A stretch of DNA of 51,940 nucleotides, from assembly GCA_002049455.2 (NCBI GenBank), contig KV919192.1:1-51940 (forward strand), written 5' to 3'. The position numbers were made by a program, and so were the translations under genes. Shown one piece after another: positions 1-10,467 of this stretch. Source of the DNA: Porphyra umbilicalis (lineage: Eukaryota; Rhodophyta; Bangiophyceae; Bangiales; Bangiaceae). Position 1 is the stretch's first letter, and every line of letters begins with the position of its first letter. Below the pieces are notes generated by a model that had not been told where the DNA came from, ran no database searches, and worked only from the letters and a program-made list of their open reading frames with translations.

Positions 1-264
1 CCCACCGACGCGCCGACGACGGCGGGTCGCCACCGGCGGCAACGGGCGGCGGTGACGCCCGGTGCGACGCCGCCGGTCGTCCGCCGCGTCCGCCCGGCGG
101 CGGGGGTGGCCGTCGATTCGTGGGACGTGGAAGCCGCGCCGCAGCTGGAGGGCACCAAGTGGCTCGGTGGCTGCGCGTCGGCAGTCTCTGCCGGGTCCGC
201 CGAGTCGGAGCACGCCCTCTTTGACTACCATCTGCGCATGATGGGGCCAGAGGAGGGCGTTTGA
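1..264 (+). CDS. 3' end of an unidentified protein gene (5' part outside window)
   Basis: The frame is open from base 1 and ends at TGA 262-264, giving about 87 residues. The last 50 or so have a balanced composition (a VDSWDVE stretch, then Trp, Lys and His residues, ending MMGPEEGV), unlike the Arg/Pro-rich noise frames nearby. It therefore reads as the C-terminus of a gene entering from the left. I recognise no domain and propose no function. The sequence after the stop turns AT-richer (345-430), as expected for a 3' UTR. Confidence 0.5.
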   Translation, partial: PTDAPTTAGRHRRQRAAVTPGATPPVVRRVRPAAGVAVDSWDVEAAPQLEGTKWLGGCASAVSAGSAESEHALFDYHLRMMGPEEGV

Positions 265-3200
265 GCTGCGGGTCGCGGCCGAGCTGGACCAGTGTTTTGA
301 CGTTGCGTGCGCACGGAGGGGGCTCTCGGCAGGAGCGCTAGGATTGTATTGCTTTGGACCGAGTACCTCTGGTGCGTGTATTATAGTAGCAGGTACCATG
401 TTTGCTTATTGTCTCTTGTTTCTCGTCAGTTTCGTGCACCGGATTGATAGGGACACTCGCCGCCCTGCTAGAAAAACAAACCGCATGGTCTGCATCTTTG
501 CCCGCCGCGGAAGTACCAGGAACCGACGGCTGCCCCGACGGGGCGGCGGCACGCGGCGGGCGTGTCGGCCAAACCTGGCAGCAGCCATGCCGTGCGCGTG
601 GCTAAGGACGATCTTTCGCTAATCCTCCGTGGACGACGGGGGTGGTCGAGGTCGCGCACGTCGCGGTGGCGGCCGTGGTCGGTAGTAGCTGCAGCTGGCT
701 CCCCACGCGGTAGTAAAGGCGGGCGCCATCGACACGAGCGTCTGGATTCCCCCCTGCGATACCTGCCCTCGACCGCGGGAGCCCCGTTCACCTTGTCCCC
801 CCACTCACGCGCGCGCCTGCGGCCGCGGCCGCGGCCGGTCAAACGTGGCGGTCGGGGCAAGCCGCCCCTCGCAACGGCGGTGTGCACATCCCCACTCACT
901 CGTCTGGCCGAGGCGCCGACGCGGCGACGGCAAGGCGGGTGCTGGGTGTTCCGCGTGGCGCCGTCTCGGCTCAACAGCTACGGGTGGACGCTGCTTTACC
1001 GACCCCCCCTCCTCCCCAATGGCACCCGGGACCTGCCACCCGGTTCCTTGCCGAGCTTCCAAGACCGCGGCCCGTCCGACCGCTGCAGCGACTGGTGCTG
1101 CTCATAGACGACCCGCAGCCGACGCCCCCCCGTGTTTGGCACCCGTCACACCCAGCGTCTTGCCTGCCACCGCGTCTGGGCGGTGCGTGCCCTCAACAGC
1201 CTGCTCGGTGGTCCCTGTACCCGCCCGCGGCTCGACGACCGCCACCCCATCGGCGAGCCCCGGACGCGCGTCCGTGACGGTCGCCGCCGCGGCGGGCGGC
1301 GCCGACCACGCCGACCGCCAGTCGCCGCGGGGGTCTTGGCACGCCACGCCCGTCACTGCTTTGCAAAGGGGGGATGACCACGTTGTCTACTGCAACGGCG
1401 GGGGCCACGGCGCCGCAGGGGCAGACGTCTCACGGAAAGAAAAGACATGCCAGGTCACCGGTCGGCGGCATTGGCGCGTCACGCCCCGACACACCCGCCG
1501 GTGGGCGGCGCCCATGGGGGAGGGGGCCACCCCGCCGCCACCGCCGCCGCCGCCGCCGCCGCCGACCGTATCTCGGTCGACGCACACGCACAAGGGCGCA
1601 GCGGCGGCCACGTCGGGGGCGCACCGTGAGCGCAGGGTCCGTGGCGGTGGCCGCCACGCGCCGCCCGCGCGTCGGGCGACCGCGCGGCGGCGGGCACGCG
1701 CGCGCGCGGACCGCGCCCGAGCCCCGCGCGGCCCACGTGCCGCAGCCGCGTCGGTGCGGCGGTCGCGACTGCCCCCCCGCCGGGCGGGGCGGCCACGCTT
1801 GCACGGCCGCGCACCTGCGTCGGGGCTGGGAGGGACGGGTCGCGGGGGGCCCGGCAGCGGGGCCCGTTGCCCCGGTTCAACCCCGCCGCCACGCGATGCA
1901 CCTCGGCGGTGCACCGCACCGCCGGCGCGGCGGTGGCGCGGGGCGCCCCCCGCGACGCGGCCGCAGAGTCCGTCGTCGCTCCCCCGTCGGGGCACCCACC
2001 CCCCGCGCCCGCACCCCCGCGGCGGTCGCGCGCGCCGGGCCGTCACGGCCGCGTGCCGCAGCGTGTCGTCGGCCGCCCCCCCCGACCGCCGTTGTCGCCG
2101 CCGTCTGCACGGCCGGCGGCGGCTCGACGGGCATCCGCTCGACGGTCCGCCCGGGCGCAGAGACGGCGGGCACGCACACCCCCGACGCGCGCGTCGGCGA
2201 GCGCCTCGTCGGCGGCGGCGGCGGCGGCGGGGGCGGCATGGCGCGTCGACCCGAACACCGCCGTCCCGCAGAGGCGCCGGTGCGCCGGCGCGTCGGTCAT
2301 GCACGCGGCGGGGTGCGGGGGGGGGGGACACCGTGCCGCCTCTGCGCCACGAGCGCGCCGCCGCCGAGCGCCGACGTGATGCCGGGGCGGCACGGGGAGC
2401 TCGGTCGCAAAGGCGGCGCCCTGGAGCGGCGGCGGCAGCGCGTCGTGAGGCGGCGGCGGACGGTGGCTGCGTCGGGCGCCGCACGGAAGCGGCGGGTGTC
2501 GGGCGTTGGGATGGCACGGAGGGCGTCCTTGGCGGCCCGCCCGTCGCGGTGTGCCGACGAGAGACCCGCCGCTGACGTCCATGGGGGTGCGGGCGGTGGG
2601 TGGGACGCTGTCGTGCCGTCGGTTGACTGGCGGGCCGACGACCCTCGGACAAACTGGCAGGGGGGGCGCAGAGGGGCGGGAGTGGGGATCAAGGCTCCCC
2701 AACACCAGACGACGACGACCGTCGTCGACGCCGGTCACTGGCGGTCATTCGAGGCACGCCCCGTTCAGGCGGCGCCGCAGCGGCCGCCACGTCGACAGCG
2801 GGCGGCGGGGTATGCGGCGCTGCGAGCCCACTCCCGGCGCAACAGCAGGGAGGCCGCCGACAGCAGCGTCGGCGGCGGCGGGTCGGAGCGGGTGGCGGCG
2901 ACCGCGGCACGCGCGCGCGACCGGCGGCGGGCATCGGGGCCGACGGGTCCCGGCCCGCCGCGCCGCGTCGGCGCCCTCTGCGGTCGACCTGCGGCGTCGC
3001 GGTACCAATGCCAGGACTTGAACACATTTCTTCATGTGGTGGTTTGTGCTCGTGGAGGCAGCCGACGAGATTTCGTCGTGCCACCGACGTGTCGGTGCGC
3101 GGTCGGTGCTCGCTCGCCCCCCGACGAGCTGCAGCTCTGGCCAGCTGGCAAGGCGTGCGGCGTGGTGTCGCTCGCCCCGCCGCGGTGGCCGGGGTGTATG

Positions 3201-3978
3201 CCCTCGGCGCTGGTCGAAGAGCGTTCCGCTCGACCGCCGTGGAGTGGCCATCCCACCTCGAAGCGGGCCGCCTCTCTGTCTCGCCAATCCACAGGTGGTC
3301 TGCGTGGTCAACGGCACCAAGCCGGTCCGCGTCGACCAGATCAGTTTTATGGGGCGGAACCGCAGCGGCTGCACACGGTTGCTGTCCCGGCAGCGGCAGC
3401 AGCCCCCGACCTGGTGTTGCGAGTGGCACCTTTCCGTCCTTCAGACAACCGCGTGGGTGCCGCCTCCAGTGCTGGCGCTTCCACTCAATGGGTCAGAGGC
3501 TGGTGTTGATCCTCATCAGCGGCTCCGCGGCGGCTTCTTCCCCCTCCGACGCGAGCTGCCAGCCCCTGACCGCCGTTCCAGCACAGAGGTTATATCTCGC
3601 GCGCCTACCGACCGCTCCCTGCGCGCACCTCCGCGTCGACAGCTGTCGGCGGTGTTGCGGCTTGCATGCCCCCAATTGGCCGACGTGCAACACCCGCGGC
3701 GGCGGGTGCAATCCAAACCAACCAAATTGCCCGCGGCGCGGCTCCATCGGCCGCCCTGCGCCGTCCATTGGTCGGCCGCCCGTTCCGAGACCGAGGCGGC
3801 GGCCGCGCGTGCAACGACAGCCGTGGAACCGGTGTCGCGGCGGTCTGGGTGGGTCTCGGGGGGACGCAGCCTGCGGACCACGCGCCCCCAGAGCCCCTCG
3901 CCCCCCCCACCCCTCGCACGCGCGTGCGTTGCGTCGGTCTCGCCCTCCCGCCGCCGCGCCCGTCCGTTACGCGCCGCC

Positions 3979-4009
<31 letters not shown>

Positions 4010-4321
4010 TGCCATTGCCGCCACCCCTGCGCTTGCCGTCCTCTTCACCCGCCGCCGCCGCCTGCCGCCACTGCTTGTGCGTGTCGCCCGTCAACGTGCC
4101 GTTTGCCATTGGGTCGTGCCCGCGCTGGTGTGCGCGCCCCCGCCCCCGCGTGTGTGTGGTGCGCGCCCGTCTCCCGCGGCGCCCCCTGCGACCGGCACCC
4201 TGCGCCTCGTTGGTGGTTGCCCGCACTGTGGCACACGGGGCCGACCGGCGCAGCCGCCTCCCCCGCTGGTGCTTGGCCTCTGCCTTCCCCTCGCCACTCG
4301 TCGTCTCCCCCTCCTCGTCCC
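265..4321. other. gene-free stretch, extremely GC-rich from about 1.3 to 3.0 kb
   Basis: Long overlapping frames are open on both strands, but their products are dominated by Arg, Pro and Ala with almost no Asp/Glu or hydrophobic cores, and no frame shows a motif. A CCG triplet run lies near 1533-1563. From about 3000 to 4320 the composition moderates and this part probably includes the promoter and 5' leader of the Smr gene. I see no supported gene. Confidence 0.5.
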
Positions 4322-6418
4322 ATGGCCAGCACCCGCGCGAGCCACAACAGCGTCGCCCCAACGACGACGGCAGCGGCGGCGGCGGCCATGGCGCCGACCG
4401 AGTCGCCGACAGTGTGGGAGCTCACCCGCCACTTTCCCGACTTGGACGCAACCGTCGTGCAGGCGGTGCTCGAGGCGCACGCGTACGACATGGACGCGGC
4501 GTACGGGGCGGTGTGCGACATGGTCGCCGACGCCGACGTGCCGCCGTCGCCGCCCGCGGCTGCAGGTGCGGGGAGTCCCCCCCTTGGGGATGGCCACGCG
4601 GCGACCGCTAAGCGGCCGCCGACCCCCCCCCCCGCCATCGCCACGCCACTCCCCGACGCGCCGGCCGCGCCGCGCGCGCCCGCCGCCGCGCCCGTGCCCG
4701 CGCCCGAGCCGCCCCCGTCGGCGGCGGCACCCACGACCCTCTCCCCCCCCCGCGCCGCCCAAGCAGAGTTGGACGTTGCGCGGGAGGTGGCGACCGTCGT
4801 CGGCGCCGCCCTGCAAGCGACGGCGCTGGAGGAGCCGACGTCGGCGCTGGCGCGCCTCGGCCGCACGCTGGCGCGGTACGAGCTCGGCACCGACGGCCTC
4901 GACGTGCGGTGGGAGGCGGTGCCGGCGGACCACCTGCCGCCCGTCGTGGCGGCGGTCACCCTGGCGGCAACGGCCGCGGCGGGCGCCGGCGCGCCGCCGT
5001 CGGCGCTCGGCGCCGTCGGCGCCCGTTTACGGGCCTACGCGTGGGGCGGGGGGGCCGCCGAGGGCGCGCCGCCGGGCGCGCCGCCGACCGACGCGACGCC
5101 CCCCGTGACGGTCGAGGCGATGATTGGGGTGTTGGCGGCCGTGTCGGCCGACCCGGCCGCCTGGGCGGCGGTGCCCGACGACACGCCGTCGACGGCGGCG
5201 GCGGTGCTCGGCGCCGTGTCGGCGGCGGCGGTGGTGGCCGCCGAGGGCAACGCCCTCGTCGACGCCACCGCCGAGGTGCTGGCGGAGCAGGCGCGCCTGT
5301 TGGACGCGGCCGTCGGCGGCGGCGGCGACGGCGGCGATAGCAGCGGCGGCGGCGGCGGCAGCGGCAGCGGCAGCAGCAGCAGCGGGGGGGAGGCCCCGAC
5401 CGGGCCCCCCCCGCCGCCGAGCCCAACGAGCGACGCGTGGCCGCCGCCGGGCGTCCCCGCCGGCGCCGGCGCGCGGGCGGCGCGGTCCGCGGTGGCGACG
5501 CGGAGCATCTGGTACCGCCCGTCTGACATCTTGTCGTTTGCGGCGCGGGAAAAGGCGCGGTGCCTCGCCGCCAAGTACCCGTACGTCGGCGAGCCCGTCG
5601 TTGTCGACATCCTTGCCGCCCAAGGGGAGGACGCGGGGAGGGCGGAGCTCGCCCTCCTCGCCATGTTCCCCGTCGATGAGGTGGGGGCCCTCGCGTCGGC
5701 GCGCGGCGGCGCGCGCCACGGCGGCGGCGGCGGTGCGGGTGGCCCCCGCGGCGGCAGCGGCGGCGGCAGCCACCACCACCGCCAACGCCACCAGGCGGCG
5801 GCCGCCGACGCGCTCGCGGCGGCGGTGGCGGCGGCGACCCCCCCGCCCCCCCCCCCGCTCACCGCCGCCGACCGGCGGCGCGCCGCCGACGCGGCGGAAA
5901 TGGCAGCGACGGTGGCGGGCGGGGGCCTCGTCCCCCCCACCCGCGGCGGCCGCTTTGTCGACAAGCACGCCTTCCCGCCCGCGGCGGGTCGGCACCGCGC
6001 CGTCGCGGCCGCCGCCGAGGCGGAGCGCGGCCGCCGCGCGCACCTCGTCGGCGTCACCCACAGCGCGGTGCACGCCGAGGCGGCGGCGGCGGCGGCGGCG
6101 GCGGCGGCTGCCGCCACGGCGGCCATGCGGGGGGTGCTCGCCACCGACGCGCGGTGGGCGGCGGCGCCCGAGGTGGACTGCCACGGCATGTCGGTGGCGG
6201 TCGCGTCGGCGGTGGTGGACGCCAAGGTGGCGGCCGTGCGCGCGGCGGTGCGTGCGGGGGGGGGGGGGTGCCGCACCGTGTATGTGGTGACGGGGCGGGG
6301 GAACCACACGGGGGGGCGCAGCCGCTTGCGGCCGGCGCTCGGGCGCCACCTGGATGCGCTCGGCGTGGAGTGGGTGGTCGAGCGCAACGGGGGGGCCCTG
6401 ATTCTGACCATCCGCTGA
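4322..6418 (+). CDS. CUE - DUF1771 - Smr domain protein
   Basis: About 698 residues. Residues 27-70 form a CUE-type ubiquitin-binding helix bundle (ELTRHFPDLDATVVQAVLEA). A second CUE/UBA-like segment lies near 395-450 (WYRPSDILSFAAREKARCLA). Residues about 543-605 match DUF1771, the helical module that usually precedes Smr. Residues about 617-698 are a complete Smr domain with VDCHGMS for the family's LDxHG motif and TGRGNHTGGRSRL for the TGxGxHS loop. The family (plant CUE/DUF1771/Smr proteins, animal N4BP2) is linked to RNA or DNA nicking and to ribosome or mRNA quality control; the substrate here is unknown. ATG 4322 was chosen because it directly precedes the CUE domain, and the longer upstream frame is low-complexity. 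Ala/Gly/Ser runs separate the domains. No frame break is seen. Confidence 0.85.
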   Translation: MASTRASHNSVAPTTTAAAAAAMAPTESPTVWELTRHFPDLDATVVQAVLEAHAYDMDAAYGAVCDMVADADVPPSPPAAAGAGSPPLGDGHAATAKRPPTPPPAIATPLPDAPAAPRAPAAAPVPAPEPPPSAAAPTTLSPPRAAQAELDVAREVATVVGAALQATALEEPTSALARLGRTLARYELGTDGLDVRWEAVPADHLPPVVAAVTLAATAAAGAGAPPSALGAVGARLRAYAWGGGAAEGAPPGAPPTDATPPVTVEAMIGVLAAVSADPAAWAAVPDDTPSTAAAVLGAVSAAAVVAAEGNALVDATAEVLAEQARLLDAAVGGGGDGGDSSGGGGGSGSGSSSSGGEAPTGPPPPPSPTSDAWPPPGVPAGAGARAARSAVATRSIWYRPSDILSFAAREKARCLAAKYPYVGEPVVVDILAAQGEDAGRAELALLAMFPVDEVGALASARGGARHGGGGGAGGPRGGSGGGSHHHRQRHQAAAADALAAAVAAATPPPPPPLTAADRRRAADAAEMAATVAGGGLVPPTRGGRFVDKHAFPPAAGRHRAVAAAAEAERGRRAHLVGVTHSAVHAEAAAAAAAAAAAATAAMRGVLATDARWAAAPEVDCHGMSVAVASAVVDAKVAAVRAAVRAGGGGCRTVYVVTGRGNHTGGRSRLRPALGRHLDALGVEWVVERNGGALILTIR

Positions 6419-6759
6419 GGGGGGGGGGGCGGGTGCGCGGTTGGGATGTGTCGCCTGACCGCCCGTCCATCAATGGTGGCGGGTGAGGGTGCCGCGGTGC
6501 ACCGTTGGAATGGATGCGCGTTGGATTTTTACTGTTTCTGGGGCGCCATGCGCCCTCGCGTGGTGCATGCGTGGATGCGGTGGGCGGGCGTCTGTGGTGC
6601 CCGCGGCGCACCCGAGGCCGCTCCGTGTTTGCAACCGCCACCCGCGCGCGGCACCTCCTCGTGCGGGGCGCCCGACCGTCACGGCCGCAGACGCGTCGTG
6701 TCCCGAAAACAAAGCGCGCCCGTTTAGTGCGGCCGCTGCCGCCCCCCGCGTCGCGCCCC

Positions 6760-8121
6760 TCACAGCGTAAACCCGTCCCCATACTTGGCGCGCAGCCGCC
6801 CAAACGCGGCGACGGCTTCGGGCGTCTGTGGGCGGGCGGCAGCCGTCCGACCGGGACGCAACCCCGCCCGGTGCGAGACGCAGTGGGAAGAAGGGCACGC
6901 GCATCAGCCACAGGCGAAAAGCAAGGGGAACAGCGCACATGTCAGTCGTCAGGACCAAACCGCCCACCGCGCCAGCGGGACCCGCCCGTCGCCGTCACGC
7001 CCTGTCGGACCCGACGCGCATGCCGACGTCCCCAAAACGGGAAGCAAAAAAAAACAAAAAAGAACCAGCCCGACACGCACGCGGCACGTCAAGGACAACA
7101 AAACGAGGACGTACGTACGAGCCCGGGCCCTCCCCCTCGGCCCACGCGACGAGCAGCGACAGCACGGGCCCGCCGCCGACGCCGAGCAGGCGCATGACGT
7201 GGAGGTCGTGGCCGCCGACCTTGGCCGGCTCGGTCGACAGCTTCACCGACGCGACCGACCGCACCGACACGTGCGCCTCGTGCGTGCCGCCGCCCGTCTT
7301 GAAGGTGATGTACGTGCCCTTGGTGGGGATGGGGAAGGTTTGGGGGGGGGTCGCCAGCTCCGCCACCGACTCGAGCACCGCCTACCAAGAGGGAAAAGAG
7401 GGCGGAGGGGTTGGTGCCACCAGCGGCGGTGCCGACGGGGCGTCAGTGACCGCCCTGGCGGAAAGGCCGGAACGGGGCCCGCACCAGAGCCGTCCACCAG
7501 GTCTGCTACCAACTACCGCATGCGTGTAGGCAAAGACAGTCCTGCCGAGTGCCCCGCCACAGTCGGTCACCCACACGAGGGCGGCGGCCAACGTACCCCA
7601 GCCGAAACAACTACAAAACGGACGCGCCCGCACTCGGCAGCGTCGGCAAAGAACTCTAGCAGCCTGCTCCCAAAAACACGACCACAGCACGCAGAGGCGG
7701 GGGGACCGCGGTACAACACGCCGATGGTCAGTACGACAGGCTGCCCCCATATTATGGAGGACCCCTCTGTGCGCGATACCAGTCGCACACGCCCAGACAC
7801 CTCGCCCGTCCGTCCTCCCACGACGCCACACGCGTGTGCCAGCTCCGCCCCCCGCGTGTGCGCGCCCCGCCCCCCCCGCATCACCACCCCACCGCTTGCC
7901 CGCACCGCCCAAACGCACGTGTCCGTCTTGGCCGCCTCGGCCGCCGCCTCTGCGTCGTCGGCCGCTTTGGCCGCCCCCGCCGTGACGAGCGGCCGCCCCC
8001 GCCGCGCGGCCGCCGGCGCCGCCCCGACGCGCCGCGGCTGCCGGCACAGGCGCTGCCCGACGGAGCCGCCCGCGCGGGTGGCGCCCACGGGGGCCACGGG
8101 GAGGAAGGCGGCGGCGGCCAT
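6760..8121 (-). CDS. plastid-type small protein, HutX/ChuX-like pattern, three exons
   Basis: Exons on the minus strand are 8121-7906, 7381-7115 and 6825-6760, all phase 0, giving 182 residues. Donors are GTGCGG and GTACGT; acceptors are TTGGTAG and CCCACAG after pyrimidine tracts. Residues 1-65 resemble a transit peptide (MAAAAFLPVAPVG, Arg/Ala-rich, no acids until residue 56). The mature part reads TKGTYITFKT, then HVSVRSVASVKL, a hydrophobic VLSLLVAW strand, and ends AVAAFGRLRAKYGDGFTL. The succession of beta strands followed by a final amphipathic helix recalls the HutX/ChuX heme-carrier fold, but that assignment rests on pattern only. A second possible exon-1 donor 9 bases earlier would shorten the protein by three residues. 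Confidence 0.6.
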
Positions 8122-8864
8122 GGCGCGCGCGCAAGCCGCCCGGGAGCAACAAAAGAAAATCGACGGCGGGGTGGGGGGGGGGGGGGGGGGGGGGAGGCAC
8201 GAAAGGGTGACTGGCCCGTGGAGGGGGGAATCAAACCCCAGACGAGACCAACGGCGCGCGCGCGCGTTTGACGGCAACGCACGATCGGGTGGTGGCAACA
8301 GTGCCAGTGGCGGGCGGGGTGGAGGGGGGAGCCACGAGCGCGAGCGCCAGGGGGAGGGCCGCGTGCCTGCGGCCGAGGGGTCGCCGCGGGGCCGTGATCC
8401 GCACGCGCGGGGGCCAAAGGGCCCGCCGCGGGGGAGCCGGGAGCTGCCGTTGAGCTGCCGATTCTGGGTGCTCCTGTGCCACCAGAACCGCGCGCACCGG
8501 CGCACCCGCGCCCAAGAGCCGGTGGCGCTCGCGGCGGCGGCGCGCGTCGGATCCCCCCCGCCCCATTGCCAGCGCGGCCGAGCGGGTGGCCAACGCCCAC
8601 GGGCGCGCCGGCGCACGGCGCGGCGGCGGGCGCGCCAACCGTTCAACCGTGCACCCGCATCGCCATCGAGGCGCCCCGCGCCGCTCCCCAACGAGCGAAA
8701 GCCGAGCCGCGCCGGTCCATGCCGCGCCTCGACGGGCTTGGCCGCCCCGACCCGGGCGTGCGCGCGCGGGCCGATGACCCCCGGGCGCTGCCGGCAGCGG
8801 GTGGCGTTGCGTGTCGCCATCCACCCGCGTGTGGCACCACGCTTGCCCCGCACGGCGCCACCTG
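8122..8864. other. intergenic, GC-rich, alternating GC tract
   Basis: This is the upstream region of the three-exon gene. A run of about 20 G lies near 8170-8194 and an alternating GC tract near 8252-8267. I see no supported gene. Confidence 0.4.
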
Positions 8865-9550
8865 CTACCCGACGGCGAGAGCGAGGCGGGGGCCACCGAC
8901 CAGCGGGTCCGCGTCGCCGCCCACGCCCACACGCGCAGCCGCCACCACACGGGCGGCAGCCGCCCGCAGTGTGCGCCGCCAACGCCCAATCGTCGCCGGC
9001 CACAGTGGAGGTGGCCGCGGGCGCGTGCGCCCCGACCGGCACCCGGCGCTGGTCCCGACGCGCGTGGCCGGGTCGGTCGCCGGCGGGGAGCGTGGGAGCA
9101 CCGAGGCGGCGGCGGCGGCCACGGCCACAGCCGACGCGGCAGCAAAACCGCCGGTCGCGTCGCCGCGCTTGACGTGCGCGGCAGCGACCGACGGGGGCAC
9201 CGTCGGTGGGGGGGGTGGCGGGGGGGGGGGCGGGTAGGCCCGACGAGAAGCTTGATGCACATTGGCTTGTTTGTCGGCCGCGGCGGTGGCGGCTGTGGCC
9301 ACGGTGCCACCGCCCCCGGCGTGGCGGAAAGGGGCGGCGGTAGCGGCGGCCAGCCGGCAGCAGCGGCTGTGCGGCGCCAAACCGACAGCGGCGTCCAGGT
9401 GTGGCGGGGCGCGAGCGCGTCGGGTGGCAGCCACGCCGCCCGCGCGGCGGCCGCAAGGCAGGCGCTGCGGTCGCCCGGCCCGCCCGTCGCCACGCTCTCG
9501 CCGACGCTCTCGGCGGGGCCTCCCCCGCTGAGCAGGACCGTGCGCTCCAT
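8865..9550 (-). CDS. possible protein gene of unknown function, one frame break
   Basis: From ATG 9550 the minus strand reads MERTVLLSGGGPAESVGESV with coding-like codon use and acidic as well as aliphatic residues, continuing to about PTNKPMCIKLLVGPTRP. After G runs at 9208-9215 and 9220-9230 (C on this strand) a second frame continues with VPPSVAAAHVKRGDATGGF and stops at 8865. Joined, this would be about 228 residues. No domain is recognised. The evidence is codon use only, and a third frame is also open, so this may be chance in GC-rich DNA. Confidence 0.28.
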
Positions 9551-10359
9551 GGACGGCGGCCGCGGTGGGGGTGAGCCACGTCGGGGATGGGATGCCGGTG
9601 CCCATGCCTGTTCTTCCGCCCCGTCGCGGTGGACGGCACAGTTGGTACGGTGCACCGTTGCAGCCCACGTGGGTTCCCCCTGTGGTTCCCACCTCGGTCC
9701 TCCTCCGCGTTTGAAAAAAAGCTTGGCCACATCGATGGGCTTGCTGGGACGGCAGCATGAGCGTGTGGAGGGGGGTGATCAGGCCGGTAACAAAACCTCA
9801 ACGCGATTGGGAGGCACGTGGGGCCGCGCGAGAGATGCCGTGATAGCGGCCGCATGTGGCAGTCTGTGCGGATCGCTGTGGATGTAACAGAATTCAAACG
9901 ACACGCGGGCGGCACCACGTTCAAGGAGCGGCTAGCTGTCCTTGCCTGCATGTGCGCCAAGCTCGTACGGCCAACAGGTAGACGGTGATGAGCGCATTTT
10001 CCGATTCCGTCAGCGATCCGGTCCGACGACGCGCCGAGGCCAACGACCGCGACCACCACGGCCACCGCGGAAGGGCGGGTGCTGCCTCAACCCCAGCGAG
10101 AAGCGCCGGGGACTGGCGAGACGCTAACGCGAGTGACTCGGCGCCACGTCGGGGATGAGGGCCATTCCGGCTCCGTGTGGATTGGCCGAACGCGGCGTCT
10201 ATGTTACCATTCACTGAAGCGGCGGGCGAGGCTGGCGGCTGAGACGCAGCCGAGGAGCATCACTCGTCGCCAGCAAGAGCAATGTCTCCAAAATGCACTC
10301 TACTGCCCGGAAAAAACACAGTAGTTTCAAGTATTGACAGATGAGTCAGTGCGGCATCA
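9551..10359. other. intergenic region before the tRNA
   Basis: GC falls towards 10.3 kb. There are only short overlapping frames on both strands and no recognisable product. Confidence 0.4.
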
Positions 10360-10452
10360 GCTCTGGTGGCTTAGTTGGTTTGGAACATCTTCCTCATGCA
10401 AAGCGTCAGATTGTTAATCTGAAAATCGTGAGTTCAAGTCTCACCCGGAGCG
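10360..10452 (+). tRNA. tRNA-Asn (GTT) with an intron in the D-loop
   Basis: The acceptor stem pairs GCTCTGG (10360-10366) with CCGGAGC (10445-10451), with one G-T wobble, and the discriminator is G10452. The anticodon arm is TCAGA-TTGTTAA-TCTGA (10406-10422) with anticodon GTT. The T-arm is GTGAG-TTCAAGT-CTCAC. The D-stem GCTT/AAGC (10369-10372 and 10401-10404) closes only if about 19 bases, 10381-10399, are removed from the D-loop between GGTT and A. That leaves a standard 74-base tRNA. No intron sits at the usual position 37/38. Ectopic D-arm introns are known from red algal nuclear tRNA genes. The segment contains a small GGAA/TTCC hairpin. Confidence 0.9.
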
Positions 10453-10462
10453 ACTTCAGTTC

Positions 10463-10467
10463 TTTTT
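10463..10467 (+). terminator. RNA polymerase III terminator, T5
   Basis: Five T residues lie 10 bases after the discriminator base of tRNA-Asn, the normal pol III stop signal. Confidence 0.7.

Noticed and set aside
845..3509. Overlapping 576- and 711-codon plus-strand frames and several minus-strand frames
   Set aside because: Same compositional artefact; no domain or plausible start, and frames on both strands are open over the same bases.
3008..4321. N-terminal extension of the Smr protein to 1136 residues
   Set aside because: The added 438 residues are compositional noise; ATG 4322 directly precedes the CUE domain.
8215..8285. T-arm-like sequence (reverse complement of ATCAAACCCC) suggesting a tRNA
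   Set aside because: The T-loop would read TTTGATT instead of TTCRANN, and no acceptor or anticodon stem can be paired around it.
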